NCBI GenBank assembly: GCA_947564465.1
Contig: CANOCV010000020.1
Coordinates: 1-51,602, forward strand
From: an uncultured Roseburia sp.
Lineage (GTDB): Bacteria; Bacillota; Clostridia; Lachnospirales; Lachnospiraceae
Reading direction: 5' to 3'
Length of the DNA stretch: 51,602 bases
In this document: positions 16,603 through 24,929 of the stretch, one piece after another
Position numbering within the stretch: the first letter of the stretch is position 1
Layout: each line of letters begins with the position of its first letter
Translations under genes and position numbers: made by a program
The notes under the pieces: model-generated
Told to the model about the DNA's origin: nothing
The model's database searches: none
The model's input: only the letters and a program-made list of their open reading frames with translations

Positions 16603-17535
16603 ATGATATATAATGATGTTTTGGAGGCGATCGGGCATACTCCGATTGTGCGATTGAATCATATGGGTAGGCCGGGAAGCGCCCAGGTGCTTGTAAAGTT
16701 TGAGGGATTGAATGTAGGCGGTTCTATTAAAACAAGAACGGCATACAATATGATAAGGGATGCGGAAAAAAAGGGCATAATTCATAAGGATACGATTATA
16801 GTTGAACCGACAAGCGGCAATCAGGGGATCGGTCTGGCATTAATCGGTGCGGTGCGCGGTTATAAGACAATTATAATTATGCCTGATTCGGTGAGCGAAG
16901 AGCGAAGAAAGCTTGTCCGTCATTACGGAGCGGAGGTTATTTTAATACATGATGCCGGAAATATCGGCGAATGTATTGATGAATGCTTAAAGACGGCATT
17001 AAAAATGAAGCAAGAAAATTCCAATGTTTTTGTGCCGCAGCAGTTTGAGAATCCGGCAAACCCGTTGGTACATAAGCATCATACCGGACTTGAAATTTTA
17101 GAGCAGGTGGCGGGACCGATTGACGGATTTTGTTCCGGAATCGGAACGGGAGGAACGATAACCGGGATTGGCGAGGTGTTGAAAGCGCAGAATCCTGATA
17201 TTGAGATATGGGCGGTGGAGCCGGAGCACGCAGCGATTTTGGCGGGCGGAACCATCGGAACACATCTTCAGATGGGAATCGGCGACGGCGTGATTCCAAA
17301 GATTTTGAATCAGAAAATCTATGATAATATATATATTGTCACAGACGACGAGGCCATACAGACAGCAAAGGACCTTGCCCGGCTGGAGGGTATTATGTGC
17401 GGAATTTCAAGCGGTACAAATGTAGCGGCAGCCTTAAAGCTTGCGGATAAATTGGGTTCCGGAAAGACAGTAGTTACTGTGCTGCCGGATACGGCGGAGC
17501 GCTATTTTTCCACACCGTTGTTCGACGGAGAATAA
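16603..17535 (+). CDS. cysK: Cysteine synthase-family PLP enzyme with atypical active-site residues
   Basis: This 310-residue fold-type II PLP enzyme aligns along its length with O-acetylserine sulfhydrylase. The PLP lysine is K43 in VGGSIKTRTAY, the substrate loop is PTSGNQGIGL, and the phosphate loop is GIGTGGTITG. Typical CysK has SVKDR and TSGNTG; here Thr replaces the Asp after the lysine, and Gln replaces Thr in the Asn loop. The protein is therefore either a divergent cysteine synthase or a relative that uses another beta-substituted serine or sulfur donor. It has its own promoter, and an initiator tRNA gene follows. I am confident of the family and less so of the exact reaction. Confidence 0.82.
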   Translation: MIYNDVLEAIGHTPIVRLNHMGRPGSAQVLVKFEGLNVGGSIKTRTAYNMIRDAEKKGIIHKDTIIVEPTSGNQGIGLALIGAVRGYKTIIIMPDSVSEERRKLVRHYGAEVILIHDAGNIGECIDECLKTALKMKQENSNVFVPQQFENPANPLVHKHHTGLEILEQVAGPIDGFCSGIGTGGTITGIGEVLKAQNPDIEIWAVEPEHAAILAGGTIGTHLQMGIGDGVIPKILNQKIYDNIYIVTDDEAIQTAKDLARLEGIMCGISSGTNVAAALKLADKLGSGKTVVTVLPDTAERYFSTPLFDGE

Positions 17536-17562
17536 TTCTGGAAAATTTGGGCAGTATAAAAT

Positions 17563-17591
17563 TTGACAAATGGGCTGCAAAGGTTTATAAT
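17563..17591 (+). promoter_or_regulatory. Strong promoter of the initiator tRNA
   Basis: TTGACA (17563-17568), a 17-bp spacer and TATAAT (17586-17591) match the consensus exactly and lie 19 bp before the first tRNA base. Confidence 0.85.
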
Positions 17592-17610
17592 AACTTTTGC
17601 AGTTAGATAT

Positions 17611-17684
17611 CGCGGGGTGGAGCAGTCTGGAAGCTCGTCGGGCTCATAACCCGAAGGTCACAGGTTCAAATCCTGTCCCCGCAA
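17611..17684 (+). tRNA. Initiator tRNA-fMet (CAT)
   Basis: A full cloverleaf can be drawn. The anticodon loop is CTCATAA, with the GGG/CCC pairs in the anticodon stem that mark initiators. The acceptor stem CGCGGGG pairs with CCCCGCA, leaving the diagnostic C1-A72 mismatch. The T arm is ACAGG-TTCAAAT-CCTGT. The 3' CCA is not encoded. It is flanked by its own promoter and terminator, so it is transcribed alone. Confidence 0.96.
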
Positions 17685-17689
17685 TTAAG

Positions 17690-17740
17690 AAGCATTACAG
17701 TAAGGAATAGAGAACTCCTTGCGGTAATGCTTTTCTTTTT
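17690..17740 (+). terminator. Terminator after tRNA-fMet
   Basis: AAGCATTAC and GTAATGCTT form the outer stem, and GTAAGGA with TCCTTGC the inner stem. TTTTCTTTTT follows. Confidence 0.85.
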
Positions 17741-17784
17741 AGATTTTCGGTATGCTTCTATAAAATCAGCGAAGGGGGAAGCGG

Positions 17785-18549
17785 ATGAGCAGAAAATATT
17801 TTGCGGAAAACAAATTCGGCAGCCGTTTGATATTATGTGTTTCGGTTGCGGTGTTTGTATTTGCGTTATATCAGCTGGTTCAAATTGGTCAAAGCTATTA
17901 TATGACGGAGAGAGAATACGATGATTTGAAGAGACGCGTTGTTTCCACAGAGGCAGAAGAGCGCAGCGATACAGAGATGTCGTCATTTTTTGTCGATTTT
18001 GAGAGATTGAAGAAGGAGAATCCCGATTGCATAGCATGGATACATTTTCCTGGGTTGGAGATCAGTTATCCGATTATGCAGGGAGAAGACAATGAATATT
18101 ATTTGGAGCACGATTTTTCGGGAGAGCGTGTCGCGGCGGCAAGCATTTTTATGGATTCTATGAACAGGGAAGATTTCTCGGATGAAAATACATTTATTTA
18201 CGGGCATAACATGAAGGATGATTCCATGTTTGGTTTATTAGATCAATATGAGGAGGAGGAATTTTGTCGGGAAAATCCGGGATTTTATATTTATACGCCG
18301 GATAAAACAATGTACTATTCTATTTTTTCCTGTTATAGAGCAGATATAGAGGAGCAGGAGGATTCGTTTATTCTTTCATTTGCGTCTGCGGAGGATTATG
18401 AGGAGTATAGGAAGGTTGTCTTAGAGCGTTCTTTGTATGAGACGGGGGTGAGCCTGCAAAGGGGACAAAAGATGGTGACGCTCATGACGTGTAATAGGAG
18501 CGGATATCGCTATCGCTTTTTGGTACATGCGGTTCAGACGGAAATGTAA
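17785..18549 (+). CDS. srtB: Class B sortase (copy 2)
   Basis: This 254-residue enzyme has a membrane anchor (about 12-32) and a class B catalytic domain: H141 in IYGHNM, C236 in MTCNRS, and the likely catalytic R244 in YRYRFLVHAV. The WIHFPGLEISYPIMQ block corresponds to the equivalent motif of copy 1, but the protein is clearly divergent from it. A GGGGGAAG site precedes the ATG. No surface protein is immediately adjacent, so its substrate may be elsewhere in the window or the genome. It follows the initiator tRNA terminator, so it needs its own promoter, which I could not identify. Confidence 0.92.
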   Translation: MSRKYFAENKFGSRLILCVSVAVFVFALYQLVQIGQSYYMTEREYDDLKRRVVSTEAEERSDTEMSSFFVDFERLKKENPDCIAWIHFPGLEISYPIMQGEDNEYYLEHDFSGERVAAASIFMDSMNREDFSDENTFIYGHNMKDDSMFGLLDQYEEEEFCRENPGFYIYTPDKTMYYSIFSCYRADIEEQEDSFILSFASAEDYEEYRKVVLERSLYETGVSLQRGQKMVTLMTCNRSGYRYRFLVHAVQTEM

Positions 18550-18552
18550 TAT

Positions 18553-18581
18553 TTGAATAAAGACCGTATAAGTGCTATAAT
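18553..18581 (+). promoter_or_regulatory. Promoter upstream of the lipoprotein gene
   Basis: TTGAAT (18553-18558), a 17-bp spacer and TATAAT (18576-18581) lie 92 bp before the lipoprotein start. Confidence 0.6.
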
Positions 18582-18673
18582 TTTTGATATATATGATATG
18601 GATTGCTGCAACGAAAAGAAGGAGATTTTACACTAAATATAAAAGGAAGTTTTTTCATTAAGGAGGAATTTGT

Positions 18674-19213
18674 ATGAAAAGAAAATATTTAGTGTTTCTT
18701 GTTCTTACAGTGATTTTTGTTGTTTTTGCGGCCTGTCAAAAAAGCGGGGAACTTAAGCCGAGTCGAGATGTCGAAGGGTTGACAGCCGCGCCCGCGTTTA
18801 CGTTGTCTGACAGTCTTTCAAGTCAGAGGAGTGACTTTTCGGTAGAGTCGGGAAATTACCAGTGGAATTGCCTGGCAGGAGATGAGATGGAGAGCGTTAT
18901 TGCCTGTGGCTCGCATCCGCTGGAAGGTACCGTGAAGGAAAGGTTAAAGCTTGCAGAATATAAGGGCATGGATTCGGTTCCGTATCTCTTATCCTGTGCG
19001 GTGATGCCGGATAAATTGACGGTACATGAGTGGGATGCGAAGGATTTAGGCAATACGGATGCGGAAATGATTGCGGAGACGGAATGTAAGGATACTTGTC
19101 TATTGAATTTGGAGCCGGACAGGGTTTATGAAATTTTGGCGGAGTGGAAAGAGGATAATCTGGATGTTAACGGATTTTACGGAACGGCTTCCTATGTGAT
19201 AATTACAGAATAA
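18674..19213 (+). CDS. Predicted lipoprotein of unknown function
   Basis: The 179-residue protein begins with a lysine/arginine start, a hydrophobic stretch and a lipobox FAAC with the lipidated cysteine at about residue 21. It should therefore be anchored to the outer face of the membrane. The mature part is about 158 residues, acidic, and carries several cysteines, four of them outside the lipobox (near WNC, IACG, LSCAV and CKDTC), which might form disulfides. I do not recognise a domain. A TTAAGGAGGAATTT ribosome site precedes the ATG. It lies 25 bp before the sirtuin gene and may be co-transcribed with it. Confidence 0.75.
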   Translation: MKRKYLVFLVLTVIFVVFAACQKSGELKPSRDVEGLTAAPAFTLSDSLSSQRSDFSVESGNYQWNCLAGDEMESVIACGSHPLEGTVKERLKLAEYKGMDSVPYLLSCAVMPDKLTVHEWDAKDLGNTDAEMIAETECKDTCLLNLEPDRVYEILAEWKEDNLDVNGFYGTASYVIITE

Positions 19214-19238
19214 GAGGCTAATGGAGTGGAGGATGAAG

Positions 19239-19967
19239 ATGGAGCAGATCAAGGAGTTTGTAACAGCAGTAATTGAATCGGAAAATATTGTGTTTTTTGG
19301 CGGCGCAGGGGTTTCTACCGAGAGCGGAATACCGGATTTTCGCAGTGTGGATGGGCTGTATAATCAGGAGTATGATTATCCGCCGGAGACAATCTTAAGC
19401 CATTCGTTCTATATGGCAAAAACCGAGGAGTTTTATCGTTTTTACCGCAATAAAATGTTGTGTCTGGATGCTAAGCCGAATAAGGTACATCAGGTACTGG
19501 CGAAGTTAGAAAAAGCCGGTAAGTTAAAGGCTGTTGTGACGCAGAATATAGACGGGCTTCATCAGGCGGCCGGCAGCAAAAAGGTGTTGGAGCTTCATGG
19601 GAGCGTTCACAGGAATTACTGCAGGCGTTGCGGAAAGCTGTTTGACGCTCGTTATATTTTGGATGCAAAGGGAGTGCCGCGTTGTGATGAATGCGGCGGT
19701 GAAATCAAACCGGATGTAGTGCTGTATGAGGAGGGATTGGATCAGAAAATATTGGATGAGGCAGTATATTTTATCAGCCATGCCGATATGCTCATTATCG
19801 GCGGAACATCTCTTGCCGTTTATCCGGCGGCGGGGCTGGTTCAATATTTCCGTGGGAATAAGCTGGCGCTGATTAACAAATCGGCGACACCGATGGATAA
19901 AAATGCCGATATTCTGATACAGGCCGGCTTAGGGGAAGCGTTTGGACAGATCGAGATTGATGCATAG
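19239..19967 (+). CDS. cobB: NAD-dependent protein deacylase (sirtuin)
   Basis: This 242-residue Sir2-family enzyme has the NAD-binding motif GAGVSTESGIPDFRS near the N-terminus, then TQNIDGLHQAAG and catalytic H120 in LELHGS. The zinc ribbon is C128-x2-C131 and C149-x2-C152 (CRRC, CDEC). GGTSLAVYPAAG completes the NAD pocket. It removes acetyl or other acyl groups from lysine, using NAD and releasing O-acyl-ADP-ribose and nicotinamide. Three in-frame ATGs lie close together; the third (19239) is spaced 6 bp after GGAGG and is preferred. A DUF951 gene follows after 26 bp. Confidence 0.94.
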   Translation: MEQIKEFVTAVIESENIVFFGGAGVSTESGIPDFRSVDGLYNQEYDYPPETILSHSFYMAKTEEFYRFYRNKMLCLDAKPNKVHQVLAKLEKAGKLKAVVTQNIDGLHQAAGSKKVLELHGSVHRNYCRRCGKLFDARYILDAKGVPRCDECGGEIKPDVVLYEEGLDQKILDEAVYFISHADMLIIGGTSLAVYPAAGLVQYFRGNKLALINKSATPMDKNADILIQAGLGEAFGQIEIDA

Positions 19968-19993
19968 AGCAAAATAAAAAGGGCGGGAAGAAA

Positions 19994-20182
19994 ATGGTAT
20001 ATCAATATGAAGTGGGCGATATCGTAAAATTAAAAAAGCAGCATCCCTGCGGTAGCAAGGAGTGGGAAATCTTAAGGGTAGGCGCGGACTTTCGCTTAAA
20101 GTGTATGGGGTGCGGACACCAGATTATGATTGCAAGAAAGCTGGTTGAGAAGAACACGAAAGGACTTAGTAAGAAGGAATAG
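19994..20182 (+). CDS. DUF951 domain protein
   Basis: This 62-residue protein has the features of the DUF951 family found throughout the Firmicutes: YEVGDIVKLKKQHPCGS, WEILRVGADFRLKCMGCGH and a basic tail. The CMGCGH and HPCG cysteines might bind a metal. Its role is unknown, although family members are often near translation or chromosome-maintenance genes. It starts 26 bp after the sirtuin and ends 15 bp before the methyltransferase, so all may share a transcript. Confidence 0.88.
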   Translation: MVYQYEVGDIVKLKKQHPCGSKEWEILRVGADFRLKCMGCGHQIMIARKLVEKNTKGLSKKE

Positions 20183-20197
20183 GAAAGAAAAAGGATT

Positions 20198-22003
20198 ATG
20201 AGGGAATATTTAAAAGAAACGGTTATTCCTAAATTTATGGACAGTGTAAGCGGTCTGGCGGAAACGGAAATAGAGGATGCATTGATAAATATTTATGTAT
20301 CCAGTCAGCGGCGGAGTCGGGAAAAAACAGAAGAATTTCTGCGAAGTGTTCTTGAAGAGTTAAACATCAGTTTAGATATTGAAACGTTGATATATTTGTT
20401 TGAGGCGTTGTTAGAAGACAGTAATGTCACAGAGCATGGGATTGTCTTTACGCCACAATATATTGCCTCCTATATCTGTCAGGAAATTTGGGGTGAGACG
20501 GATACGTGGAGGGATGATATCAGAGTGATTGATCCGGGATGTGGTTGTGGAATATTTCTTGTCTCGGCCGTTATTTATATTTCACAGACATACGGTGTTT
20601 CCGTACAACAAGTGATAGAGAATAATATTTACGGTGTTGATTTAAATGAAGATAATGTTCGAAGATGCAAAAAAGTCTTAAAAGCATTTGCAGAGTCGAG
20701 GGGGGAGGCTGTTTCGGATGAAGCGCTCCACATCGTTTGCGCGGATAGCTTACAAAATGACTGGAATGAATTGTTTGGGGTTGCGTGTTTTGACTATATT
20801 ATCGGTAATCCGCCTTATGTGAATACGCATGATATGAATAAAGATACGGCGGTGTTTTTGAAAAAATATTTTCAAACGACAAAATCAGGGGTATATAATA
20901 TTTTTTATGCATTTATTGAACATGCCGTGAAATTTTTGGCGGAGGATGGGGTACTCGGTTATATTGTTCCCAATAATTTTTTGACAATAAAGTCGGCAAA
21001 GGATCTGCGCGTGTTTCTTCAGGAGGGAGCATATGTGAGCAAAATTATTGATTTTGGCGATAATATGGTATTTAAACCTGTAAGAACTTACAATTGTATT
21101 ATTTTTCTCAATCATAATTTGAATGAACAGGTGCAGTATTGTGTGATGGAGAAAACAGAAGATGTAAAAACAGCCCTGAAGAATATTGAATTTAGGAAAG
21201 TTCCGATAAATCAATTAGACAAAAACGGATGGAAGCTGGTGGATAGCCATACATATTGGAATTTGCGCAAAATTGAAAATCAGGAAAAGCGCATAAAAGA
21301 GTTTGTCCGCACCGGCATTGCTACCCTTAGAGATGAGGTATATATCGTTGATGAAGATGCAAGGGGTTATTATAAAAAGTTAAATGGAATACGATACGAT
21401 ATTGACCGGGAAATTGTGAAGACATTGTACAAGGTTCCGGAATTAAAATCTTGTACAAATATATATGATGTAAGCAGGCATATTATTTTTCCATATATAC
21501 AGGGAGAACAGGGAATCAAGCTTATGCCGGAAAAACAATTAAAACAAAAATATAAAAATACGTACAAATATTTACTGGCTTCAAAAAATGAACTTGACAG
21601 CAGAGATAAAGGAAAGCCAAATCCGCTGGCTTGGTATGCTTACGGAAGGACACAGGGATTAAATAAATATGGACGGAAGCTGTTATTCCCGACGTTTGCG
21701 GATAAGCCTAAATTTATGCTGGTGGAAGATGAAACGGCGTTATTTTGTAATGGGTATGGAGTATTTGAGAATGATTATTTGGCGTTAGATGAACTGATGG
21801 CTGTTTTAAACTCAAGTATTATGCATTATTATGTTTCGAATACCAGTTATGCAATAGAAGGAGGCTATTTTTGCTATCAAAAAAAGTATATAGAGAATTT
21901 TTCGATACCAAAATTCAGTGATAGTGAAAGGGAAGTCTTAAGGCGGGGCAGCTGTGAAGCGGTTGATAAATTACTGATAGATAAATATGGTTTGGCAATA
22001 TGA
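20198..22003 (+). CDS. Type II N6-adenine DNA methyltransferase
   Basis: This 601-residue enzyme has the amino-methyltransferase motifs in gamma order: the SAM-binding motif I DPGCGCGIF (about 112-120), then catalytic motif IV NPPYVN (about 204-209) and FFYAFIEHAV-type helices. A C-terminal half (about 370-590) resembles the TaqI/Eco57I-like target-recognition region. An HGIVFTPQYIA block precedes motif I, as in many N-6 methylases. It should methylate adenine in a specific site and protect it from the adjacent nuclease. The start follows AAAAAGGATT. The gene is AT-richer than its neighbours, consistent with transfer. The recognition sequence cannot be read from the protein. Confidence 0.88.
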   Translation: MREYLKETVIPKFMDSVSGLAETEIEDALINIYVSSQRRSREKTEEFLRSVLEELNISLDIETLIYLFEALLEDSNVTEHGIVFTPQYIASYICQEIWGETDTWRDDIRVIDPGCGCGIFLVSAVIYISQTYGVSVQQVIENNIYGVDLNEDNVRRCKKVLKAFAESRGEAVSDEALHIVCADSLQNDWNELFGVACFDYIIGNPPYVNTHDMNKDTAVFLKKYFQTTKSGVYNIFYAFIEHAVKFLAEDGVLGYIVPNNFLTIKSAKDLRVFLQEGAYVSKIIDFGDNMVFKPVRTYNCIIFLNHNLNEQVQYCVMEKTEDVKTALKNIEFRKVPINQLDKNGWKLVDSHTYWNLRKIENQEKRIKEFVRTGIATLRDEVYIVDEDARGYYKKLNGIRYDIDREIVKTLYKVPELKSCTNIYDVSRHIIFPYIQGEQGIKLMPEKQLKQKYKNTYKYLLASKNELDSRDKGKPNPLAWYAYGRTQGLNKYGRKLLFPTFADKPKFMLVEDETALFCNGYGVFENDYLALDELMAVLNSSIMHYYVSNTSYAIEGGYFCYQKKYIENFSIPKFSDSEREVLRRGSCEAVDKLLIDKYGLAI

Positions 22004-22016
22004 GAAGGGGAGAAAA

Positions 22017-22850
22017 ATGGCGTTTATTGATGAGCAGCTTTTGGCTTTTAAACAGATGATTGAGAGCGCTATTCTCGCAGGAGGAGCTGAGGGAAAAGAA
22101 TCGTGCATTCGCTCTTCGCTTTTGATTAATCTGATACATGATGCGGTAAAGTTTGAGTTAATTGCATGTGGCCTGAGAAATGAAAATATATATCCGCATT
22201 ATGGGGAAACGAGACCGGAGATTAAGATGGCGGGTCTTTTAAAACAAAAGAATCAGGATATATGTGTGCTGCCTGCAGGAATTGAGAGGAAGAGTCAGGT
22301 AATTACCTGGGGGCCAATGGCATTTCAGAACAAAATAGATCCATATGGATTTGAGTTTTCAACGAATACGCTGGTGATTAATGTGAGAAGCCAGATGAGC
22401 AGTCTTGCTAAGAATGCGGATACGTTGTTTGAAAGAACATTTGCGGAGGCGTTAAATTTGCATATGAGATATCCGCAGATTGTATTGGGTGAGGTATACC
22501 TGATACCGGTGTACGAATATGATGATATTTTAGTCAGGGAGAGAATTGTCGGATTCAAGTCTCATAAAACGGATGTTGAAAAGTATATTAGTTTTTTTGA
22601 TTCTATTAATAATAGAAGAAATGAACAGGACGAGCCTTTTAAGTATGAAAGATGTGCGTTGTTGATTGTGGATTTCAGACGCCAAAGACCTATTCTGTTT
22701 CGAAATAGCACGCAGTTGAAGGATGCGGGTATTATCTCTTCTGATTTTGAGATTGAATATGCGACACTGGCATTTGATAGTTTTGCGAAAGATATTATAA
22801 ATATATATGCGGGAAGACACAAGATAGAAAATATTCGGGAATTAAAATAA
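22017..22850 (+). CDS. Type II restriction endonuclease (candidate)
   Basis: The 277-residue protein starts 13 bp after the methyltransferase stop, with AAGGGGAG spaced 6 bp before the ATG. Position and size fit the cognate restriction enzyme. A candidate PD-(D/E)xK core is the Asp in NQDICVLP followed about nine residues later by ERK (around residues 80-91), with VINVRSQMSSLAKNADTLFE further on. I do not place it in a named restriction-enzyme family. The strong linkage to a stand-alone methyltransferase and the lack of any specificity or ATPase subunit favour a simple type II system. The cutting site is unknown. Confidence 0.72.
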   Translation: MAFIDEQLLAFKQMIESAILAGGAEGKESCIRSSLLINLIHDAVKFELIACGLRNENIYPHYGETRPEIKMAGLLKQKNQDICVLPAGIERKSQVITWGPMAFQNKIDPYGFEFSTNTLVINVRSQMSSLAKNADTLFERTFAEALNLHMRYPQIVLGEVYLIPVYEYDDILVRERIVGFKSHKTDVEKYISFFDSINNRRNEQDEPFKYERCALLIVDFRRQRPILFRNSTQLKDAGIISSDFEIEYATLAFDSFAKDIINIYAGRHKIENIRELK

Positions 22851-22937
22851 ATTGAAAGAGCAAAAGTATATGAAAAAAGGATGGAGAATAAGTCTAAGCG
22901 GTTTTGGAATGGAAATGGATTCTTGCCGCTTTTTTCG

Positions 22938-22981
22938 CCAAAAACAAAAAACCGGAATCCTTAACTATTTAAGGATCCCGG
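22938..22981 (-). terminator. Terminator of tRNA-Pro
   Basis: On the minus strand, CCGGGATCCTTAA and TTAAGGATTCCGG form a long stem (22952-22981) followed by TTTTTTGTTTTT. A weaker AGCGG / CCGCT hairpin with six T residues (22897-22935) on the plus strand may end the restriction operon. Confidence 0.88.
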
Positions 22982-22997
22982 CGCCCCTGCCAAGGAG

Positions 22998-23071
22998 TCG
23001 ATGCGACAGGATTTGAACCTGCGACCTCTGCGTCCCGAACGCAGCGCTCTACCAAGCTGAGCCACGCATCG
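22998..23071 (-). tRNA. tRNA-Pro (CGG)
   Basis: The minus strand folds into a cloverleaf with a 7-bp acceptor stem (CGATGCG / CGCATCG), discriminator A, anticodon stem CTGCG/CGCAG and loop TTCGGGA, giving anticodon CGG for proline. The T arm reads GCAGG-TTCAAAT-CCTGT. The 3' CCA is not encoded. Confidence 0.95.
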
Positions 23072-23143
23072 AAATATTGTCTAATCAAATTTCGCTTAAT
23101 TATAATATCATACATACCCTTGCTTGTCCAGTGTTTTTTAAAA

Positions 23144-23174
23144 AAAACTATGAATGCGAAGGCTGAATAGTTAC
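23144..23174. repeat. Degenerate copy of the short GTAAC...GTTAC palindrome
   Basis: The right half GAAGGCTGAATAGTTAC is identical to that of the element at 23451, and the 15-nt loop length is the same. The left arm reads AAAACTAT instead of GTAACTAT. No flanking 8-bp direct repeat is visible, so it is probably an older, decayed copy. Confidence 0.55.
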
Positions 23175-23220
23175 AAGATAAGAATAATAGGTTAATTTGT
23201 CTAAGGTGTTCCGGGTAACA

Positions 23221-23260
23221 AACAGCCCGCATGTGGAGGTAATGCATGCGGGCTGTTTTA
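23221..23260 (+). terminator. Strong 13-bp-stem terminator in the intergenic region
   Basis: AACAGCCCGCATG (23221-23233) pairs perfectly with CATGCGGGCTGTT (23245-23257), followed by TTTA. No coding gene precedes it on the plus strand after 22850. It may end a small transcript or act for either direction. The rest of 23072-23568 is AT-rich and holds two palindromic repeats; I see no gene in it. Confidence 0.7.
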
Positions 23261-23450
23261 TATGTAAACCTGATAAAACAGGAGAGTTTTTTGTCGGAAC
23301 TGACAGAATAGTAGGTAATCCTCACGACTCAACAGCTCCTTTTGTTTTGATAGTGTAATCATAGCGAAAAAATGTGTCCAATATTTGACAGTGTTATAAA
23401 GATTGTATAAAGAAAGTATAGGGAATTCTAAAGTAATTGTTTAGATTTAG

Positions 23451-23481
23451 GTAACTATGGAGCCAAAGGCTGAATAGTTAC
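23451..23481. mobile_element. 31-bp IS66-type mini-element with 8-bp target duplication
   Basis: GTAACTAT and ATAGTTAC are exact inverted ends around a 15-nt centre. The unit is bordered on both sides by the identical octamer AGATTTAG (23443-23450 and 23482-23489). The ends extended to 14 bp match at 12 positions. GTAA termini and 8-bp duplications are characteristic of IS66-family transposition. No room exists for any gene; it looks like two abutting element ends. Confidence 0.75.
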
Positions 23482-23568
23482 AGATTTAGTGGAATATTTT
23501 TTAAATATAGTTGACATACACCGATGAAACATGAAAAAATAGTAGAAGAAAACGGAGGAGAAAAAAGA

Positions 23569-24897
23569 ATGAAGAAAGAAATTCTAAAAAGGGGGATATG
23601 TATAGTATTGGCGTTGATTTGTCTGTTTCCGTCTGGAAGCGGGCAGGTGAAGGCGGCAGACGCAGAGTATAATCGTGCGCAAAAAGAGCTAAAGGTACTG
23701 TTTGTAGGAAACAGCATGAGTCGCCTTAAAAGAGGAAGCATTACATACAGTGTGGAGGAACCGCTGGAAAAGCTGGCGGAGAAGGCGGGATATTCTCTGG
23801 ATGTAGAAACGATTTCACACGGCGGCGCATGGCTTAAATACTATGCATCGAAAAAGGGCAAATATAAAAGCTATTATCGAAAGCTCCAGCGGGCTTTAAA
23901 AAATAAAAAGTGGGATTATATTATTTTTCAGGATTACAGCAAACGTGTGCTTGACAGTGTGAATAAAGAGATGTATCCGTCATTAAAAAAGTTGAAACGC
24001 AGAATCAAGAAGTATCAGCCGCAAGCAGAAATCTGGCTGTATATGACACACGGTTATAATAATGGAACAAAGTCAAAAATTAACGGAAAACGCCGTAATT
24101 TAACGATAAGTCAAATGCAGGAGTACATGGCCCAGGGATATTTTGATGTCGGAGAACGCTTGGGAATGCCGGTAATACCGGTCGGTATGCAGATGGAACG
24201 CTGCCGTAAGCTGTATCCGGAAATTAAATTGTATCTTGCGGACAGAAGACATGCGGATTATGCGGGGTATTATCTGGCGGCGTGTTGTTTCTTTCAGGCG
24301 CTTTATCAGGAGACACCGGATGGGAGTGATATAGAGGTCGCAGGAATGAATCTGTCAAAGGAGAGCCGTAAAAAAATAGAATCTCTTGTGGCGGATACAG
24401 CGGAAATGAATGTGAAACAGCTTCGCCTTGTACCGGGAAAAAGAAAAAAAATCTATTTGAAAATACAGGATAGCCACAGCAAAAAGAAAAAGGTAACTTA
24501 CAAGAGCCTAAATACCAGTGTGGCACGTGTGAACAAAAAGACGGGCCGTGTGACGGCAAAAAAAGGCGGGCGGGCATTGATTTTTGCAAAATCTTCCGGA
24601 GGAATGCAGGCTGTGACTGCTGTTTATGTCAAATGTAAGAGGCCGCAGCAGGTGAAAACAGGGATAACCTCAAAAGGCAGGATTCGTGTATCCTGGCAGA
24701 AGGTTCCCGGAGCAAAAAAATATCGGGTTTACCGCTCGGAATCCAAAAACGGGAAGTATACGCGGATTGCTACAACAAAGAAAAGCAGCTATACGGACAA
24801 AAAGGCCAAGGCAAATAAAAGTTACTATTATAAAGTAAAAGCAGTGAACCAATACAGGAAATGCAATAGCGCATATAGTAAAGCAGTGAAGGGGTAA
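23569..24897 (+). CDS. Secreted SGNH-like (DUF4886-type) protein with Ig-like and FN3 domains
   Basis: This 442-residue protein has a signal peptide (about 1-31, ending VKAADA). The catalytic-type domain (about 40-270) begins with KVLFVGNSMSR, where the GNS serine is the expected nucleophile. It also has HGGAWL, IIFQDYS and a late DRRHADYAGYYLA block with the Asp/His pair, as in SGNH hydrolases annotated DUF4886. A BIG2-like Ig domain follows (about 290-365, SLNTSVARVNKKTGRVTAKK). One FN3 domain ends the protein (about 370-442, VPGAKKYRVYRSES, SYYYKVKAV). There is no anchor, so it is probably released or bound through its repeats. The ATG at 23569 follows GGAGGAG and gives a clean signal peptide; an ATG at 23524 is less likely. 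The substrate is unknown. Confidence 0.8.
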   Translation: MKKEILKRGICIVLALICLFPSGSGQVKAADAEYNRAQKELKVLFVGNSMSRLKRGSITYSVEEPLEKLAEKAGYSLDVETISHGGAWLKYYASKKGKYKSYYRKLQRALKNKKWDYIIFQDYSKRVLDSVNKEMYPSLKKLKRRIKKYQPQAEIWLYMTHGYNNGTKSKINGKRRNLTISQMQEYMAQGYFDVGERLGMPVIPVGMQMERCRKLYPEIKLYLADRRHADYAGYYLAACCFFQALYQETPDGSDIEVAGMNLSKESRKKIESLVADTAEMNVKQLRLVPGKRKKIYLKIQDSHSKKKKVTYKSLNTSVARVNKKTGRVTAKKGGRALIFAKSSGGMQAVTAVYVKCKRPQQVKTGITSKGRIRVSWQKVPGAKKYRVYRSESKNGKYTRIATTKKSSYTDKKAKANKSYYYKVKAVNQYRKCNSAYSKAVKG

Positions 24898-24929
24898 ATG
24901 GACCTTATACTTTAGAAGAGGAGAGAAAT

